64,000 nucleotides of DNA, from NCBI GenBank assembly GCA_027484055.1, contig JAIXQH010000047.1, forward strand, positions 1-64,000, read 5' to 3'. Below are positions 44,933 through 53,570 of this stretch, in pieces. Made by a program: the position numbers and the translations under genes. Positions within the stretch are counted from its first letter, which is position 1, and each line of letters opens with the position of its first letter. A model generated the notes under the pieces. It made no database searches. It saw nothing but the letters and a program-made list of their open reading frames with translations, and was not told where the DNA came from. The DNA is from Verrucomicrobiaceae bacterium. Its GTDB lineage: Bacteria > Verrucomicrobiota > Verrucomicrobiia > Verrucomicrobiales > Akkermansiaceae.

Positions 44933-44961
44933 TTCTAGAAAATTGAATTGCATTTTATAAT
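44933..44961 (+). promoter_or_regulatory. Probable promoter of the VapBC-like pair
   Basis: A consensus -10 TATAAT (44956-44961) has a weak -35 TTCTAG (44933-44938) at 17-bp spacing. The ATG of the antitoxin gene follows 23 bases downstream. It lies directly after the terminator and in locally AT-rich DNA. Confidence 0.45.
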
Positions 44962-44984
44962 CGGAACCCCAAATTCACTTCCGT

Positions 44985-45197
44985 ATGACAACCTCGCTTT
45001 TGTCACCCAAATACCAAGTCGTTATCCCAAAGGAGATTCGGAAGGCTCTGGAACTGAAACCGGGGCAGAAGCTCAGCGTCATCGAGAAGGATGGCCACAT
45101 CGAGCTGCGCCCCATCCTCACTCCGGAGCAGCTCGTCGGGTTTCTGAAAGGTGAAACTCCGCTTGAATTCGAGCGCGAGCCGGATCGCGAGTTCTGA
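44985..45197 (+). CDS. AbrB/SpoVT-type antitoxin (VapB-like)
   Basis: A 70-residue swapped-hairpin DNA-binding protein: 'LLSPKYQVVIPKEIRKALEL' and 'KPGQKLSVIEKDGHIELRPI' are the classical AbrB-type strands. The acidic C-terminal tail ('GETPLEFEREPDREF') would occupy the toxin's active site. It precedes the PIN toxin by 23 bp and probably represses its own promoter as a complex with the toxin. Confidence 0.9.
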   Translation: MTTSLLSPKYQVVIPKEIRKALELKPGQKLSVIEKDGHIELRPILTPEQLVGFLKGETPLEFEREPDREF

Positions 45198-45220
45198 GCA
45201 ACCCTGGTTTTCCCCGCACC

Positions 45221-45607
45221 ATGAAGCTCGATCTCCTCGATTCCAGCGGCTGGCTTGAATGTCTCGACGCCGGACCCAACACGGTCCATTTCAGCCCCAT
45301 TCTGCTCAAGCTCCCCACCCTGCTCATCCCGAGCATCGTCATCACGGAAGTCCGCAAGGTGGCTCTCAAACAACGGACCTTGGAAAAGGCCGATGAAGTC
45401 ACCCAAGCCATGCGCTCCGGCATCGTCGTCCCCATCGACGAGGAAATCGCCATCTCCGCCGCCGATCTCTTCATCCGCCACAAGCTCCCCCTCGCCGATT
45501 CCCTGATCTACGCCGTCGCCCTCTCCCACAAGGCCACCCTCTGGACTCAGGACCAACATTTTGAAGGACTGCCGCAGGTTCGCTACATCCCGAAGATCAA
45601 AGCGTGA
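45221..45607 (+). CDS. PIN-domain ribonuclease toxin (VapC-like)
   Basis: A 128-residue PIN nuclease. The acidic active-site residues are recognisable: Asp in 'LDLLDSSGWLECLD', Glu in 'SIVITEVRKVAL', Asp in 'KLPLADSLIYAVAL', and the final 'ATLWTQDQHF'. VapC toxins cleave tRNA or rRNA when freed from the antitoxin. The pair sits immediately before the methyltransferase operon (4 bp to the next start) and may stabilise the restriction island by addiction. Confidence 0.88.
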   Translation: MKLDLLDSSGWLECLDAGPNTVHFSPILLKLPTLLIPSIVITEVRKVALKQRTLEKADEVTQAMRSGIVVPIDEEIAISAADLFIRHKLPLADSLIYAVALSHKATLWTQDQHFEGLPQVRYIPKIKA

Positions 45608-45611
45608 TTCC

Positions 45612-46826
45612 ATGATCTGTCTCATTCCAATTGCCCCAGATGAGACCCCTCACCTCGACACCAAACTTTACATGCCCAAATCAACTCGCGATCTTCAAAT
45701 TTTCGGAAACGACAAAGAATTTCTACGTCTTCGAAAATTTCCCGCCTCAAAAAACAGCAAACCTCCGCTGCGTTTGGTGGATCTCTTTTGTGGCTGCGGA
45801 GGCATCACTCTTGGGTGTGTTCTCGCAGCTCACGACCTAGGCAGTGAGGTCGATATTCCATTAGCGGTCGATTGTGACGCTGCTGCACTTGCCTGCTATA
45901 AACAAAATTTCCCAAAGGCGACGACTCAGTGTGCTGACGTGACGACCCTATTCGAAAGCGATTGGCAAGCGAAGCTCACCAAGGGAGAAACAGAAATGAG
46001 AAGGAACGCGGGAAAAGTTGATATGCTTGTGGGAGGTCCTCCTTGCCAAGGCCACTCGGATCTTAATAATTTTACTCGCAGGCGTGACCCCAAAAATCAG
46101 CTCATGCAAGTTATGGCCCGAGCAGCTGTCGTGTTCAGACCCGAATCCATCATGATTGAAAACGTCGTCGGTTCGCTCAAGGACAGCAATGGTATTGTCC
46201 ACTCAGTCGAAGCAATTTTCCGAGAACTTGGATATAATGTAAACGTTGGAATTCTAGACTTTGCGGCACTTGGTGTGCCACAGCGCAGAAAGCGCATGAT
46301 CATGCTGGCTACAAAAGGCGAGGAGCTGCGTATCGATGAGTTGCAGACCAAATTTTCTCTCAAAGAGAGAACAATTGGATGGGCTATCAAAGATATTGCA
46401 GACCAACCGCGCGACCTCTTAGTTGACCGCGTTGCAGTTCCGCAAGCACAGACACAGAAGCGCATAGATTATCTATTTGATAACGCTCTTTACGAACTCC
46501 CAAATGAGGAGAGGCCGCCATGCCACAGGGATAAATCGCACAGCTACGATACCGTTTATGGCCGACTTCATTGGGATAGACTCGCCCAAACCATCACCAG
46601 TGGTTTTTACTGCATGTGCATGGGACGATATGTTCATCCTGAACAACGACGCACGTTAACCGCTCATGAAGCGGCAAGGCTCCAGTTCTTCCCCGATTTT
46701 TTTGATTTTTCTCCAGCTCAATCGAGAACCAAGCTTGCCGAGATAATCGGAAACGCGGTCCCTCCCAAAGGTGCCTATGCAGTCGCCCGATCTCTTATTC
46801 CAACCTTGAAAATCGCATCATCATGA
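45612..46826 (+). CDS. DNA (cytosine-5) methyltransferase, LlaJI-like M1
   Basis: A C5-cytosine methyltransferase of the Dcm family. After a leader of about 50 residues come motif I 'LRLVDLFCGCGGITLG', motif IV with the catalytic Cys 'LVGGPPCQGHSDLN' near residue 145, motif VI 'IMIENVV', motif VIII 'QRRKRMIMLA', and motif X 'IIGNAVPPKGAYAVA'. A target-recognition region separates VIII from IX. ATG 45612 follows the toxin stop; ATG 45672 is also possible. Codons are AT-richer than the genome. Its stop overlaps the second methyltransferase start (ATGA), matching systems with one enzyme per strand of an asymmetric site. Confidence 0.92.
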   Translation: MICLIPIAPDETPHLDTKLYMPKSTRDLQIFGNDKEFLRLRKFPASKNSKPPLRLVDLFCGCGGITLGCVLAAHDLGSEVDIPLAVDCDAAALACYKQNFPKATTQCADVTTLFESDWQAKLTKGETEMRRNAGKVDMLVGGPPCQGHSDLNNFTRRRDPKNQLMQVMARAAVVFRPESIMIENVVGSLKDSNGIVHSVEAIFRELGYNVNVGILDFAALGVPQRRKRMIMLATKGEELRIDELQTKFSLKERTIGWAIKDIADQPRDLLVDRVAVPQAQTQKRIDYLFDNALYELPNEERPPCHRDKSHSYDTVYGRLHWDRLAQTITSGFYCMCMGRYVHPEQRRTLTAHEAARLQFFPDFFDFSPAQSRTKLAEIIGNAVPPKGAYAVARSLIPTLKIASS

Positions 46827-47944
46827 AATGTGTTGGGCTTTTTGCTGGAATAGGTGGAATGGAGCTTGGCCTGCATTCCGCAGGATTCGAGCCCGGGCTG
46901 CTTTGCGAAATCTTACCTGAAGCACAGGCTGTATTAAAAGAGCGTTTCCCAGGCGTAGATCTTCATACTGATGTAAAGAAACTGCGATCCATACCAAAGA
47001 ATACATCAATTCTTTGCGCCGGTTTCCCATGCCAGGATCTGAGTTCATCAGGTCATAAACACGGCATTGCTGGATTAAGATCCAGTCTTGTTGGCGATGT
47101 GTTTCGCCTTCTTGCAAAGAAAAAATGTGATTGGGTATTGCTAGAGAATGTGAAATTCATGCTGCACTTGAACGGTGGGGAGGCAATGGCGAACATTACC
47201 CAAGCATTGGAAGAATTGGGCTACCGATGGGCATATCGTGTAATGAATTCTCAAAATTTTGGTGTCCCGCAAAGACGGGAACGCGTCTATATCCTCGCGT
47301 CACGAACAATGAATCCTGAAAATGTATTATTCAGAGATTGTGTTCATGAACCTGCAACCATATCTCGTCCTGTCGATATTTCTGCTCCTGTAGGTTTTTA
47401 TTGGACAGAGGGAACTTTCGCTACCGGCCTCGCAGATAATGCCTTGCCGCCATTGAAAGGCGGCTCCACTATCGGAATTCCTTCGGCTCCTGCTATTTTA
47501 TTTCCCTCGGGAATAGTTGGCACTCCCGACTTGCGAGACGCCGAAAGGATGCAAGGTTTTGATGAAGGATGGACACGTGCCGCAGAGGCGGTAGTTAAGC
47601 CCTCATTTCGTTGGAAGCTCGTTGGAAACGCAGTCACGGTGAATGTGTGCAAGTGGATAGCGGAGGGGCTTTTGCATCCCCCGAAAACAGGCCCAACGAA
47701 TTTCCATCCGCATACCGCAAAACGCTGGCCTGGTGCAGCATTTGGGGCAAAAGGAAAAATCTGGCGCGTGGACGGTGTTTACGGGCCTTTTAATCGCACC
47801 TCGTTGTCTTCGTTTTTACAATACCCAACAAAGCCACTTTCCCACCGCGCTGTAACAGGTTTTATTGGACGAGCCTTGAAGGGCAACCTGCAATACCCGC
47901 TAGGATTCATTCAAGCCTTAGAGAAATACGCAAAAACACTATAA
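46823..47944 (+). CDS. DNA (cytosine-5) methyltransferase, LlaJI-like M2
   Basis: A second C5-cytosine methyltransferase (373 residues), unlike the first in detail. It has motif I 'CVGLFAGIGGMELGLHSAGF', motif IV 'ILCAGFPCQDLSSSG' with the catalytic Cys near residue 70, motif VI 'VLLENV', motif VIII 'FGVPQRRERVYILA', and motifs IX/X around 'RDAERMQGFDEGW' and 'LVGNAVTV'. It has an extra C-terminal stretch of about 90 residues after motif X. AT-rich codons suggest transfer. Together with M1 it would protect both strands of a non-palindromic site against the nuclease that follows. Confidence 0.92.
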   Translation: MKCVGLFAGIGGMELGLHSAGFEPGLLCEILPEAQAVLKERFPGVDLHTDVKKLRSIPKNTSILCAGFPCQDLSSSGHKHGIAGLRSSLVGDVFRLLAKKKCDWVLLENVKFMLHLNGGEAMANITQALEELGYRWAYRVMNSQNFGVPQRRERVYILASRTMNPENVLFRDCVHEPATISRPVDISAPVGFYWTEGTFATGLADNALPPLKGGSTIGIPSAPAILFPSGIVGTPDLRDAERMQGFDEGWTRAAEAVVKPSFRWKLVGNAVTVNVCKWIAEGLLHPPKTGPTNFHPHTAKRWPGAAFGAKGKIWRVDGVYGPFNRTSLSSFLQYPTKPLSHRAVTGFIGRALKGNLQYPLGFIQALEKYAKTL

Positions 47945-48035
47945 TTTATATCTTGATAAACATGCTTTTTACGCATGCCACATAATATTTTTTACTATCT
48001 CAGCAGCCAACTAAAAATTAAACAAAAACACGCAA

Positions 48036-49811
48036 ATGGAAGAAAGTAATTTTTTGAATGCTGTGACCGCCGCTATTTCAGCAGATCCTAAGAATGGATC
48101 TAAATGGAATAGTCTGGAAACGTGGTTTTCCGAGAAAGGCCTACGAGGGAACGGGGCTTTGAATAATTCAGGCGGTGCCGATCGAACCACCCGTATTAGA
48201 CAGCTCGCCACGTCAAAGACACACTCAGGACATAGCACTAGGGAAGTGGCAAATCACTCCGTATTTGTGATTGGCGGAGAAACAATTGACGGCTATCAGG
48301 CCAATCCTGATCATTACTTAGAGGAAATCGAGAAGTCACTGAAGGATGAGCATTCAAACTTCGAATCTTGTCTTATTATTGTAGCAGCTCCAAATCATCC
48401 TCCAGAGCCGGTCCGCCTAATCAAAAGATCCGACCAGCCACTGCCAATCCCGTATGAAGAATGGTGGCCGGATTTGCAGGTCTCAATAATCCCGAAAAAT
48501 TCCACCAACTTAATACCTGAGAGGGCAGCGGCTAGCGTAGAGATTTCACATCCTACGGCAATTCTCAAAGAGTCCTTGAAAAAGTGCCATAAGATATTCT
48601 GCGACAATGCTGAACAGTGTGACTTTCGTGTAAACTTGGACGGCGGATTGAGATTCATATCTTCCCTGCTATCCAAAAGATTTCTTATTCTTACCGGCCT
48701 AGCGGGTTCGGGAAAAACAAAAGTTGCACAGGCTCTCGCACGGTGGATTACGGAAGATCCGGGCTGGATTGATTCAACCGACCACACCAAAGGAAAAAAT
48801 CCCAATCCCTGTTATGAACTCGTTTCTGTCGGGGCAGACTGGAACGGGAACGAAAACATTCTCGGCTATCCCAGCGGATTGGAGGCGTCAGCCTACGTCA
48901 CGAAGCCGGCGCTGGATCTGATTCTTCACGCAAGTGCTCAAGAAAACTCGGATGTTCCCCACTTCCTGATACTCGATGAGATGAATCTTTCCCATGTGGA
49001 GCGTTATTTCGCTGACCTGCTCTCCGCCATCGAATCGGACGAGCCCATCCACCTCCATCAGGACGCGGAACGCAAAGCGGGCGACATTGTCATCCCCAGA
49101 AAGATCACCCTTCCTAAAAACCTCTTCATCATCGGAACAGTGAATGTGGACGAGACGACTTACATGTTCTCCCCAAAGGTCCTGGATCGGGCGAATGTGA
49201 TCGAGTTTCGCATGGATGAGAGCGATCTGATGGCATTTCTTGAGCATCCGGCCAAACCCAATCTTGAGAACCTCGACGAGAAGGGAGTGTCGTTTAGCAA
49301 AGCATTCGTGGAAGCAGCGAGGAAACCGGCAGTGATTCCCGAAGAGATCAAGAAGCGCTACGATACCGAGTTGCTCCTGCTCTTCAAAACCCTTCAGGAC
49401 CACGGTGCGGAATTCGGCTACCGCACCGCTTACGAAGCATCCCGATTCGTGCATTTCTACAAGTTGCTGGGCGACGGCAAGGTGTGGAATTCCAGCGCGA
49501 ATGAAAGCCGAGGCGCTTGGACCGATCTGGATAACGAAGGCCGTGACTGGCTGGATGATGCCATGGACTCCGTGATTTTCCAAAAACTGCTGCCCAAGCT
49601 GCATGGGTCGCGGGCCAAGCTGGGTCCGGTGTTGAAAAAGCTTTGGTTCCTCTGCGTGAATGATGTGGACGCCCGTTCCGGTGATGCGCTTCAAGGCGAG
49701 CCGTTCACAACGGTCCCAAGAGGTGCCCCCTATCCGCTGAGCGCAGAGAAGATCGGCCGGATGTGGAAACTTTTGTTGGAGAACGGATTCGCCTCATTCG
49801 CGGAGGCCTGA
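48036..49811 (+). CDS. McrB-like AAA+ motor with N-terminal recognition domain (R1)
   Basis: A 591-residue McrB-family motor, probably GTP-driven. Walker A is 'LTGLAGSGKTKVAQALA' (about 219-235), Walker B 'ILDEMNLSHVERYFADLL' (about 310-327, a McrB hallmark), and the sensor region 'IIGTVNVDETTYMFSPKVLD' (about 365-384). The first 190 residues match no domain I know and probably read the target DNA, as the N-terminal domain of LlaJI R1 does. Base composition shifts within the gene: the first half is around 45% G+C, the second half approaches the genome average. The nuclease gene follows after 4 bp. Confidence 0.87.
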   Translation: MEESNFLNAVTAAISADPKNGSKWNSLETWFSEKGLRGNGALNNSGGADRTTRIRQLATSKTHSGHSTREVANHSVFVIGGETIDGYQANPDHYLEEIEKSLKDEHSNFESCLIIVAAPNHPPEPVRLIKRSDQPLPIPYEEWWPDLQVSIIPKNSTNLIPERAAASVEISHPTAILKESLKKCHKIFCDNAEQCDFRVNLDGGLRFISSLLSKRFLILTGLAGSGKTKVAQALARWITEDPGWIDSTDHTKGKNPNPCYELVSVGADWNGNENILGYPSGLEASAYVTKPALDLILHASAQENSDVPHFLILDEMNLSHVERYFADLLSAIESDEPIHLHQDAERKAGDIVIPRKITLPKNLFIIGTVNVDETTYMFSPKVLDRANVIEFRMDESDLMAFLEHPAKPNLENLDEKGVSFSKAFVEAARKPAVIPEEIKKRYDTELLLLFKTLQDHGAEFGYRTAYEASRFVHFYKLLGDGKVWNSSANESRGAWTDLDNEGRDWLDDAMDSVIFQKLLPKLHGSRAKLGPVLKKLWFLCVNDVDARSGDALQGEPFTTVPRGAPYPLSAEKIGRMWKLLLENGFASFAEA

Positions 49812-49815
49812 GACC

Positions 49816-52227
49816 ATGAAAGTCCGCCCCCACATCGTTCTTCCGTTTCGCACGCCGTCCGGCCGGTTGCTTGCGGAAATGGCGCTGGTTCCCGCGAAGG
49901 ACGGGCAAAACGCGGCCACCGCCCCGCTGGTGGAGACGGATGAGGAGGACGCCCGTGAGCATGGAGAGACCACTTTCCAACTACGCGAGTCCGAGCGTTA
50001 TGAATATGAGGTGACCAAGCAGCCGGTAGGTGCCGATCTGCGGCTGCGGTGCAGTCTATCCAGCCGCCGCCGGAGCCTTGGCAGTGGAGGAGGAAAGGCG
50101 GATGCCGGATTGATCGAGACCCGGTCGTTTTGCGGAACGCTGCTGCTGGAGCTGGTGGAGGGCGAGGTGGACGGTGCGAAATCCGCCGTGGCGTCGGCCT
50201 TGGTGGATGTGCGCTCCCTGAAGCTGGACTACCGGACGGAATACCGGGGAATGCTGCGGCGACTGTCCAACGAGATGGCCGGACTGGTGGCGGATGCGAG
50301 GCAATCGACCAAAGCGGGCTACCGTTCAACTTTTGAGGAACGGAAGGATGCTGGCTGGTTGCAAATCCAACTGGAGCTGCTGCGCGAGACGCTGGATAGC
50401 GCCGACTTTTCCGCAGCGCTCCAGCGCATCCTGAGCTTTCCGCATGAGCGGCTGTCCACGGTGAGTGATTCCGTTTCCACCGATAGACCGATCCGCTGGA
50501 CTCCATCAGCGGTGCGCCAACTGGTGACGGGCAGTCCGCGTCGCGAGGTTCCCGCTTCGCATCCGCTGAGAACGGAACTGGGGCTGGAATCGGTCGCCGG
50601 CCGGGTGATGGTCCAGCGCAGATCGCGGGATCTGGACACTCTGGAGAATCGGTTCGTGAAGTTCGCGCTGGAAGATTTCCGGGCGTTTCTCACGCATGCG
50701 CAGGGAGTTTTCGAATCGTCCAAAGGCTGGGGTGCTTCTTTGGCACTGTCGCGGCGGTTGGCGGCGACGGTGGAGGATTGGCTTGGGCGCGGGATGTTCC
50801 GCGAGGTAGGGCAGATGAGCTTCGCACCGCTGGGCAGTCCGGTCCTGCAACGGAAGGCTGGCTACCGGGAGGTGCTGCGCTGGTGGCTGCGTTTTCGCAC
50901 GGCGGCGGAACTTTCCTGGGAAGGTGGTGAGGAGTTGTTCCGCGCGGGGCAACGGGATGTGGCGAGTCTTTACGAGTATTGGTTGTTCTTCGAACTTCTG
51001 AATTGGTTTTGCAAGAAATGCCGGGGCGGAGAACGTCCGGCGGTGGAGGAGCTCATCGACGGGCTGGAAGAAGGTTCTCCGAATCTGCGGTTGAAGATGC
51101 GGACGGAGTTAGGCCCGTTCACCGGAACGTTCGGCAGGACGAGCCGGCAGCTTCAGGCGCGTTTTTCCTATAACAAAAGTTTCCAAGTGACGGACGAACG
51201 GGAACTGGGAGGAAGTTGGACACGAAGGCTTCATCCGGATTATACGCTGACGTTCTGGCCCGCTGGACTGAGCGAGGCGGCTGCGGAGCGCGATGAACTG
51301 CTGGTGCATGTGCATCTCGATGCGAAGTATCGCGTGGAGGCGATAAAGGAACTCTTCGGTGATCCAGATGCCGATGACGTGGATCAGGAGGTGGAAGGCA
51401 ACTACAAGCGGCAGGATTTGCTGAAGATGCATGCGTATCGGGATGCCATCAAACGCTCGCAAGGGGCGTATGTCATCTATCCGGGCCGAATGAACGCGCC
51501 GGTAACGCTAACCGGTTTTCATGAGATTTTACCGGGTTTGGGCGCGTTCGCAGTCGCGCCGGACGACGAGGGAGAGGCACAGGGCTTCAAGTCTTTGGAG
51601 ATTTTTCTGGATCAGGTGCTGGAACATCTCAGCAATCAGACGACGGCGATGGAGCGAATGAGCTATCATCTGGCCGAGACCTATCGGGGCAAGACTGCTG
51701 CGATTCTATATGGATCGCAGGTTCTGCCGGAGCGCGACGAAATGAGCGATACCTCGCGCGCGCTACCACCCGCCGAGCATCATGTGGTGGTCGCATGGTA
51801 TAACACGCCGGCCCAGCTTGCATGGACCCGTGCAACGGGCATCGCCAACGTGAGGCTGGGTGATCGTCCGGGATCATGGCATATACCGCCGGAAATGGCG
51901 TCAGCCCGTCACCTTCTTCTCCGCACATATAATGGTGTGGTGGCGGATGGTTTATTTCGTCTCAGAAATCCGGGATACAAGGTTTTCACTGCCAACGATC
52001 TGATGGAGACAGGCTACCCAGGAACCGCAGCAGGTGAAATTTATGCAGTCTTCGAAGTGGAACCCGATCCAGACTATGAGGGCCGGAAATGGGACGGCGC
52101 GAAGATTTGGGAACAAATCAAGGCATTCGCAGCACGGAGAACATATCGTCAGGTGAACCTCAATGACCGGCGCTCTCCCGATCCGCGGGTGATGAGTTTG
52201 CAGGAGTTGCTCAAAGCCATGCTCTGA
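49816..52227 (+). CDS. McrC-like DUF2357 / PD-(D/E)XK restriction endonuclease (R2)
   Basis: An 803-residue DUF2357-family protein, the nuclease partner of McrB-like motors. The DUF2357 core includes 'SHPLRTELGLESVAGRVMVQ' and 'RDLDTLENRFVKFALEDFRA'. The PD-(D/E)XK site is seen as 'HPDYTLTFWP' (Asp475) and 'VHLDAKYRV' (Asp501, Lys503), followed by 'QDLLKMHAYRDAI' and 'AYVIYPG', the usual helix and strand. The last 170 residues form an extra domain not assigned here. G+C is about 60%. It completes a four-gene LlaJI-like restriction-modification operon that would cut DNA lacking both methyl marks. Confidence 0.87.
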   Translation: MKVRPHIVLPFRTPSGRLLAEMALVPAKDGQNAATAPLVETDEEDAREHGETTFQLRESERYEYEVTKQPVGADLRLRCSLSSRRRSLGSGGGKADAGLIETRSFCGTLLLELVEGEVDGAKSAVASALVDVRSLKLDYRTEYRGMLRRLSNEMAGLVADARQSTKAGYRSTFEERKDAGWLQIQLELLRETLDSADFSAALQRILSFPHERLSTVSDSVSTDRPIRWTPSAVRQLVTGSPRREVPASHPLRTELGLESVAGRVMVQRRSRDLDTLENRFVKFALEDFRAFLTHAQGVFESSKGWGASLALSRRLAATVEDWLGRGMFREVGQMSFAPLGSPVLQRKAGYREVLRWWLRFRTAAELSWEGGEELFRAGQRDVASLYEYWLFFELLNWFCKKCRGGERPAVEELIDGLEEGSPNLRLKMRTELGPFTGTFGRTSRQLQARFSYNKSFQVTDERELGGSWTRRLHPDYTLTFWPAGLSEAAAERDELLVHVHLDAKYRVEAIKELFGDPDADDVDQEVEGNYKRQDLLKMHAYRDAIKRSQGAYVIYPGRMNAPVTLTGFHEILPGLGAFAVAPDDEGEAQGFKSLEIFLDQVLEHLSNQTTAMERMSYHLAETYRGKTAAILYGSQVLPERDEMSDTSRALPPAEHHVVVAWYNTPAQLAWTRATGIANVRLGDRPGSWHIPPEMASARHLLLRTYNGVVADGLFRLRNPGYKVFTANDLMETGYPGTAAGEIYAVFEVEPDPDYEGRKWDGAKIWEQIKAFAARRTYRQVNLNDRRSPDPRVMSLQELLKAML

Positions 52228-52290
52228 GTCCAATTCGGAAGCCCTATTCCCCGCAAATAGTCACTGGCGGTCATAGACCCGCCGCTTCAC

Positions 52291-52324
52291 AAAAAAACGA
52301 CGGCCCTCATGGAAAGCCGTTTTT
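52291..52324. terminator. Bidirectional terminator-like hairpin after the restriction operon
   Basis: ACGGC (52300-52304) pairs with GCCGT (52316-52320). There are seven A residues on the left and four T residues on the right, so it can terminate both the plus-strand operon and minus-strand transcripts. It may be the original terminator of the gap gene whose 3' end survives at 52350. Confidence 0.6.
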
Positions 52325-52349
52325 GATTAGATTTCTAGAAACTCAGGAA

Positions 52350-52433
52350 TCAGATTTCCTTTTTCACGATGTCCGTGAGGAGGTTCATGATGCGGTTGGA
52401 GTAGCCCCACATGGTGTCATACCAGCTCACGAT
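52350..52433 (-). pseudogene. 3' fragment of a glyceraldehyde-3-phosphate dehydrogenase gene
   Basis: The minus strand encodes only the C-terminus of GAPDH, 'VSWYDTMWGYSNRIMNLL' then 'TDIVKKEI' and a stop at 52350-52352. The canonical family end is SWYDNEWGYS. Upstream of 52433 the homology stops abruptly. It is a remnant left by a rearrangement or deletion, apparently with its own downstream terminator (52291-52324). Confidence 0.85.
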
Positions 52434-52441
52434 CCTCATTC

Positions 52442-52543
52442 ATGCCTGCTAAGCTCCAATCATCCGCCACCATCGGCTCTGAGGCCGAGCTCAGGCTCGC
52501 CGCCGATAGCGTGGAAGAAACGACCCACATCGAAAAGAGGTAA
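52442..52543 (+). pseudogene. Possible N-terminal relic of a type I restriction methylase (hsdM)
   Basis: A 33-codon frame reads 'MPAKLQSSATIGSEAELRLA' then 'ADSVEETTHIEKR' and stop. Its 'ATIG-EA-L-LAAD' spacing matches the start of many HsdM proteins, in which 'GFEAKLWLAADKLR' is common. The match is short and the rest of the gene is gone. The following stretch 52544-52757 holds no clear gene apart from a 45-codon frame at 52549-52686 of unknown meaning. Confidence 0.4.
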
Positions 52544-52757
52544 AGCCCATGAGCAAACAGAAGCCGACGCCCGGAAAAGCGGCGTGGATTGAAGCAAGAA
52601 ACCCAAGCGAAACAGATCACTCGTCGTCCAGCACCACCGCCCAAATCGCCGCCAACGGCCACGGCCGCCTCGGCGCTGAGCATTAAGGTCAGTTCGCCGA
52701 TTCCGCGAAACAGGAAACTGCTATACGTGGCGGCTTGAAATCGCTAAACTTCAACCC

Positions 52758-53162
52758 ATGAGCAAAGAACGATTCACCGAGCGACAGGCCGACGTGCGCG
52801 CGAGCGCCTCTCGCCTCGCCGAAGCCGTTGCTCAGCCGGAAAGCGAACTCATCCGCGATGCCACCATCCAGCGCTTCGAGTTCACCTTTGAAGTCGTCTG
52901 GAAGACCCTTAAACTCTACCTCGAACGCCAGGGGCACGAATGCGGCGGACCCCGTCCGACCCTTAAAAAGGCCTTTGCCGAGAATCTCATCCCAACCGCT
53001 GAGGAAGCCGACCACTGGCTCCAGATGCTTGAGCAGCGCAATCTCACTACCCATGCCTACGACGAGGCGCTCGCCAGACAGATCTACCAGCACATCGTGT
53101 GGGACTACGCCCCCTTGCTCAGCGGCATGGCGGAAAAGATCCAAACCTTGCAATGGGACTGA
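52758..53162 (+). CDS. HEPN-domain toxin of an MNT/HEPN pair (HI0074-like)
   Basis: A 134-residue four-helix HEPN protein of the nucleotidyltransferase-substrate-binding (HI0074/HepT-like) family. The core 'RFEFTFEVVWKTLKLYLERQ' and the RNase-type motif R-x4-H seen in 'LEQRNLTTHAYDEALA' are present. In HepT toxins this motif cleaves RNA, and the MNT partner silences it by adenylylating a Tyr three residues after the His. Here Tyr follows at 'HAY', two after the His. It lies 5 bp before the MNT gene. Confidence 0.87.
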   Translation: MSKERFTERQADVRASASRLAEAVAQPESELIRDATIQRFEFTFEVVWKTLKLYLERQGHECGGPRPTLKKAFAENLIPTAEEADHWLQMLEQRNLTTHAYDEALARQIYQHIVWDYAPLLSGMAEKIQTLQWD

Positions 53163-53166
53163 ATGC

Positions 53167-53484
53167 ATGAAGACCTTTGCCCTCCGCGACCAAGATCTCG
53201 CCGTGCTTCGCCGCACCTTCCGCCGCTTCCCCTGGGTTCGTGAAGTGCGTCTCTTCGGCTCCCGCGTCACCGGCCACGCCCGCCGTGCCTCGGACATTGA
53301 TCTCGCCATTTCCGCTCCGGACGCCACCACCGACGAATGGTTGGAACTCACCGACGCGCTCGACGAAGCGCCCATCATCTATGAATTCGATGTGGTCCGC
53401 ATCGAACGCGCGCACAATCCCCGGCTGATGGAGAAGATCGCCCGTGAAGGTGTGCCCATTTACCCTGAGACCACTCCCGCATAA
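53167..53484 (+). CDS. Minimal nucleotidyltransferase antitoxin (MNT)
   Basis: A 105-residue MNT-fold protein with the signature 'VRLFGSRVTGHARRASDIDL' (GSx10DxD type) and the third acid in 'YEFDVVRIER'. Such proteins AMPylate and inactivate the paired HEPN toxin. The ATG at 53167 is the only sensible start after the HEPN stop. The pair sits between short remnants that look like the two ends of hsdM. Confidence 0.9.
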   Translation: MKTFALRDQDLAVLRRTFRRFPWVREVRLFGSRVTGHARRASDIDLAISAPDATTDEWLELTDALDEAPIIYEFDVVRIERAHNPRLMEKIAREGVPIYPETTPA

Positions 53485-53486
53485 AT

Positions 53487-53570
53487 GTGGCAGAGGAAAA
53501 GATGCCGCGCCTCGTCGCAGAACTACACGCCCAGTTCGCGAATCCGGAGCATGCCATCAAGCAAACCTGA
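53487..53570 (+). pseudogene. Possible C-terminal relic of hsdM
   Basis: In frame from 53487, 'VAEEKMPRLVAELHAQFANP' leads to a stop at 53568-53570. The ends of HsdM proteins often read 'MxRLxAxLxxQxAE', so this may be the other end of the methylase suggested at 52442. The evidence is a short motif only. Confidence 0.35.
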
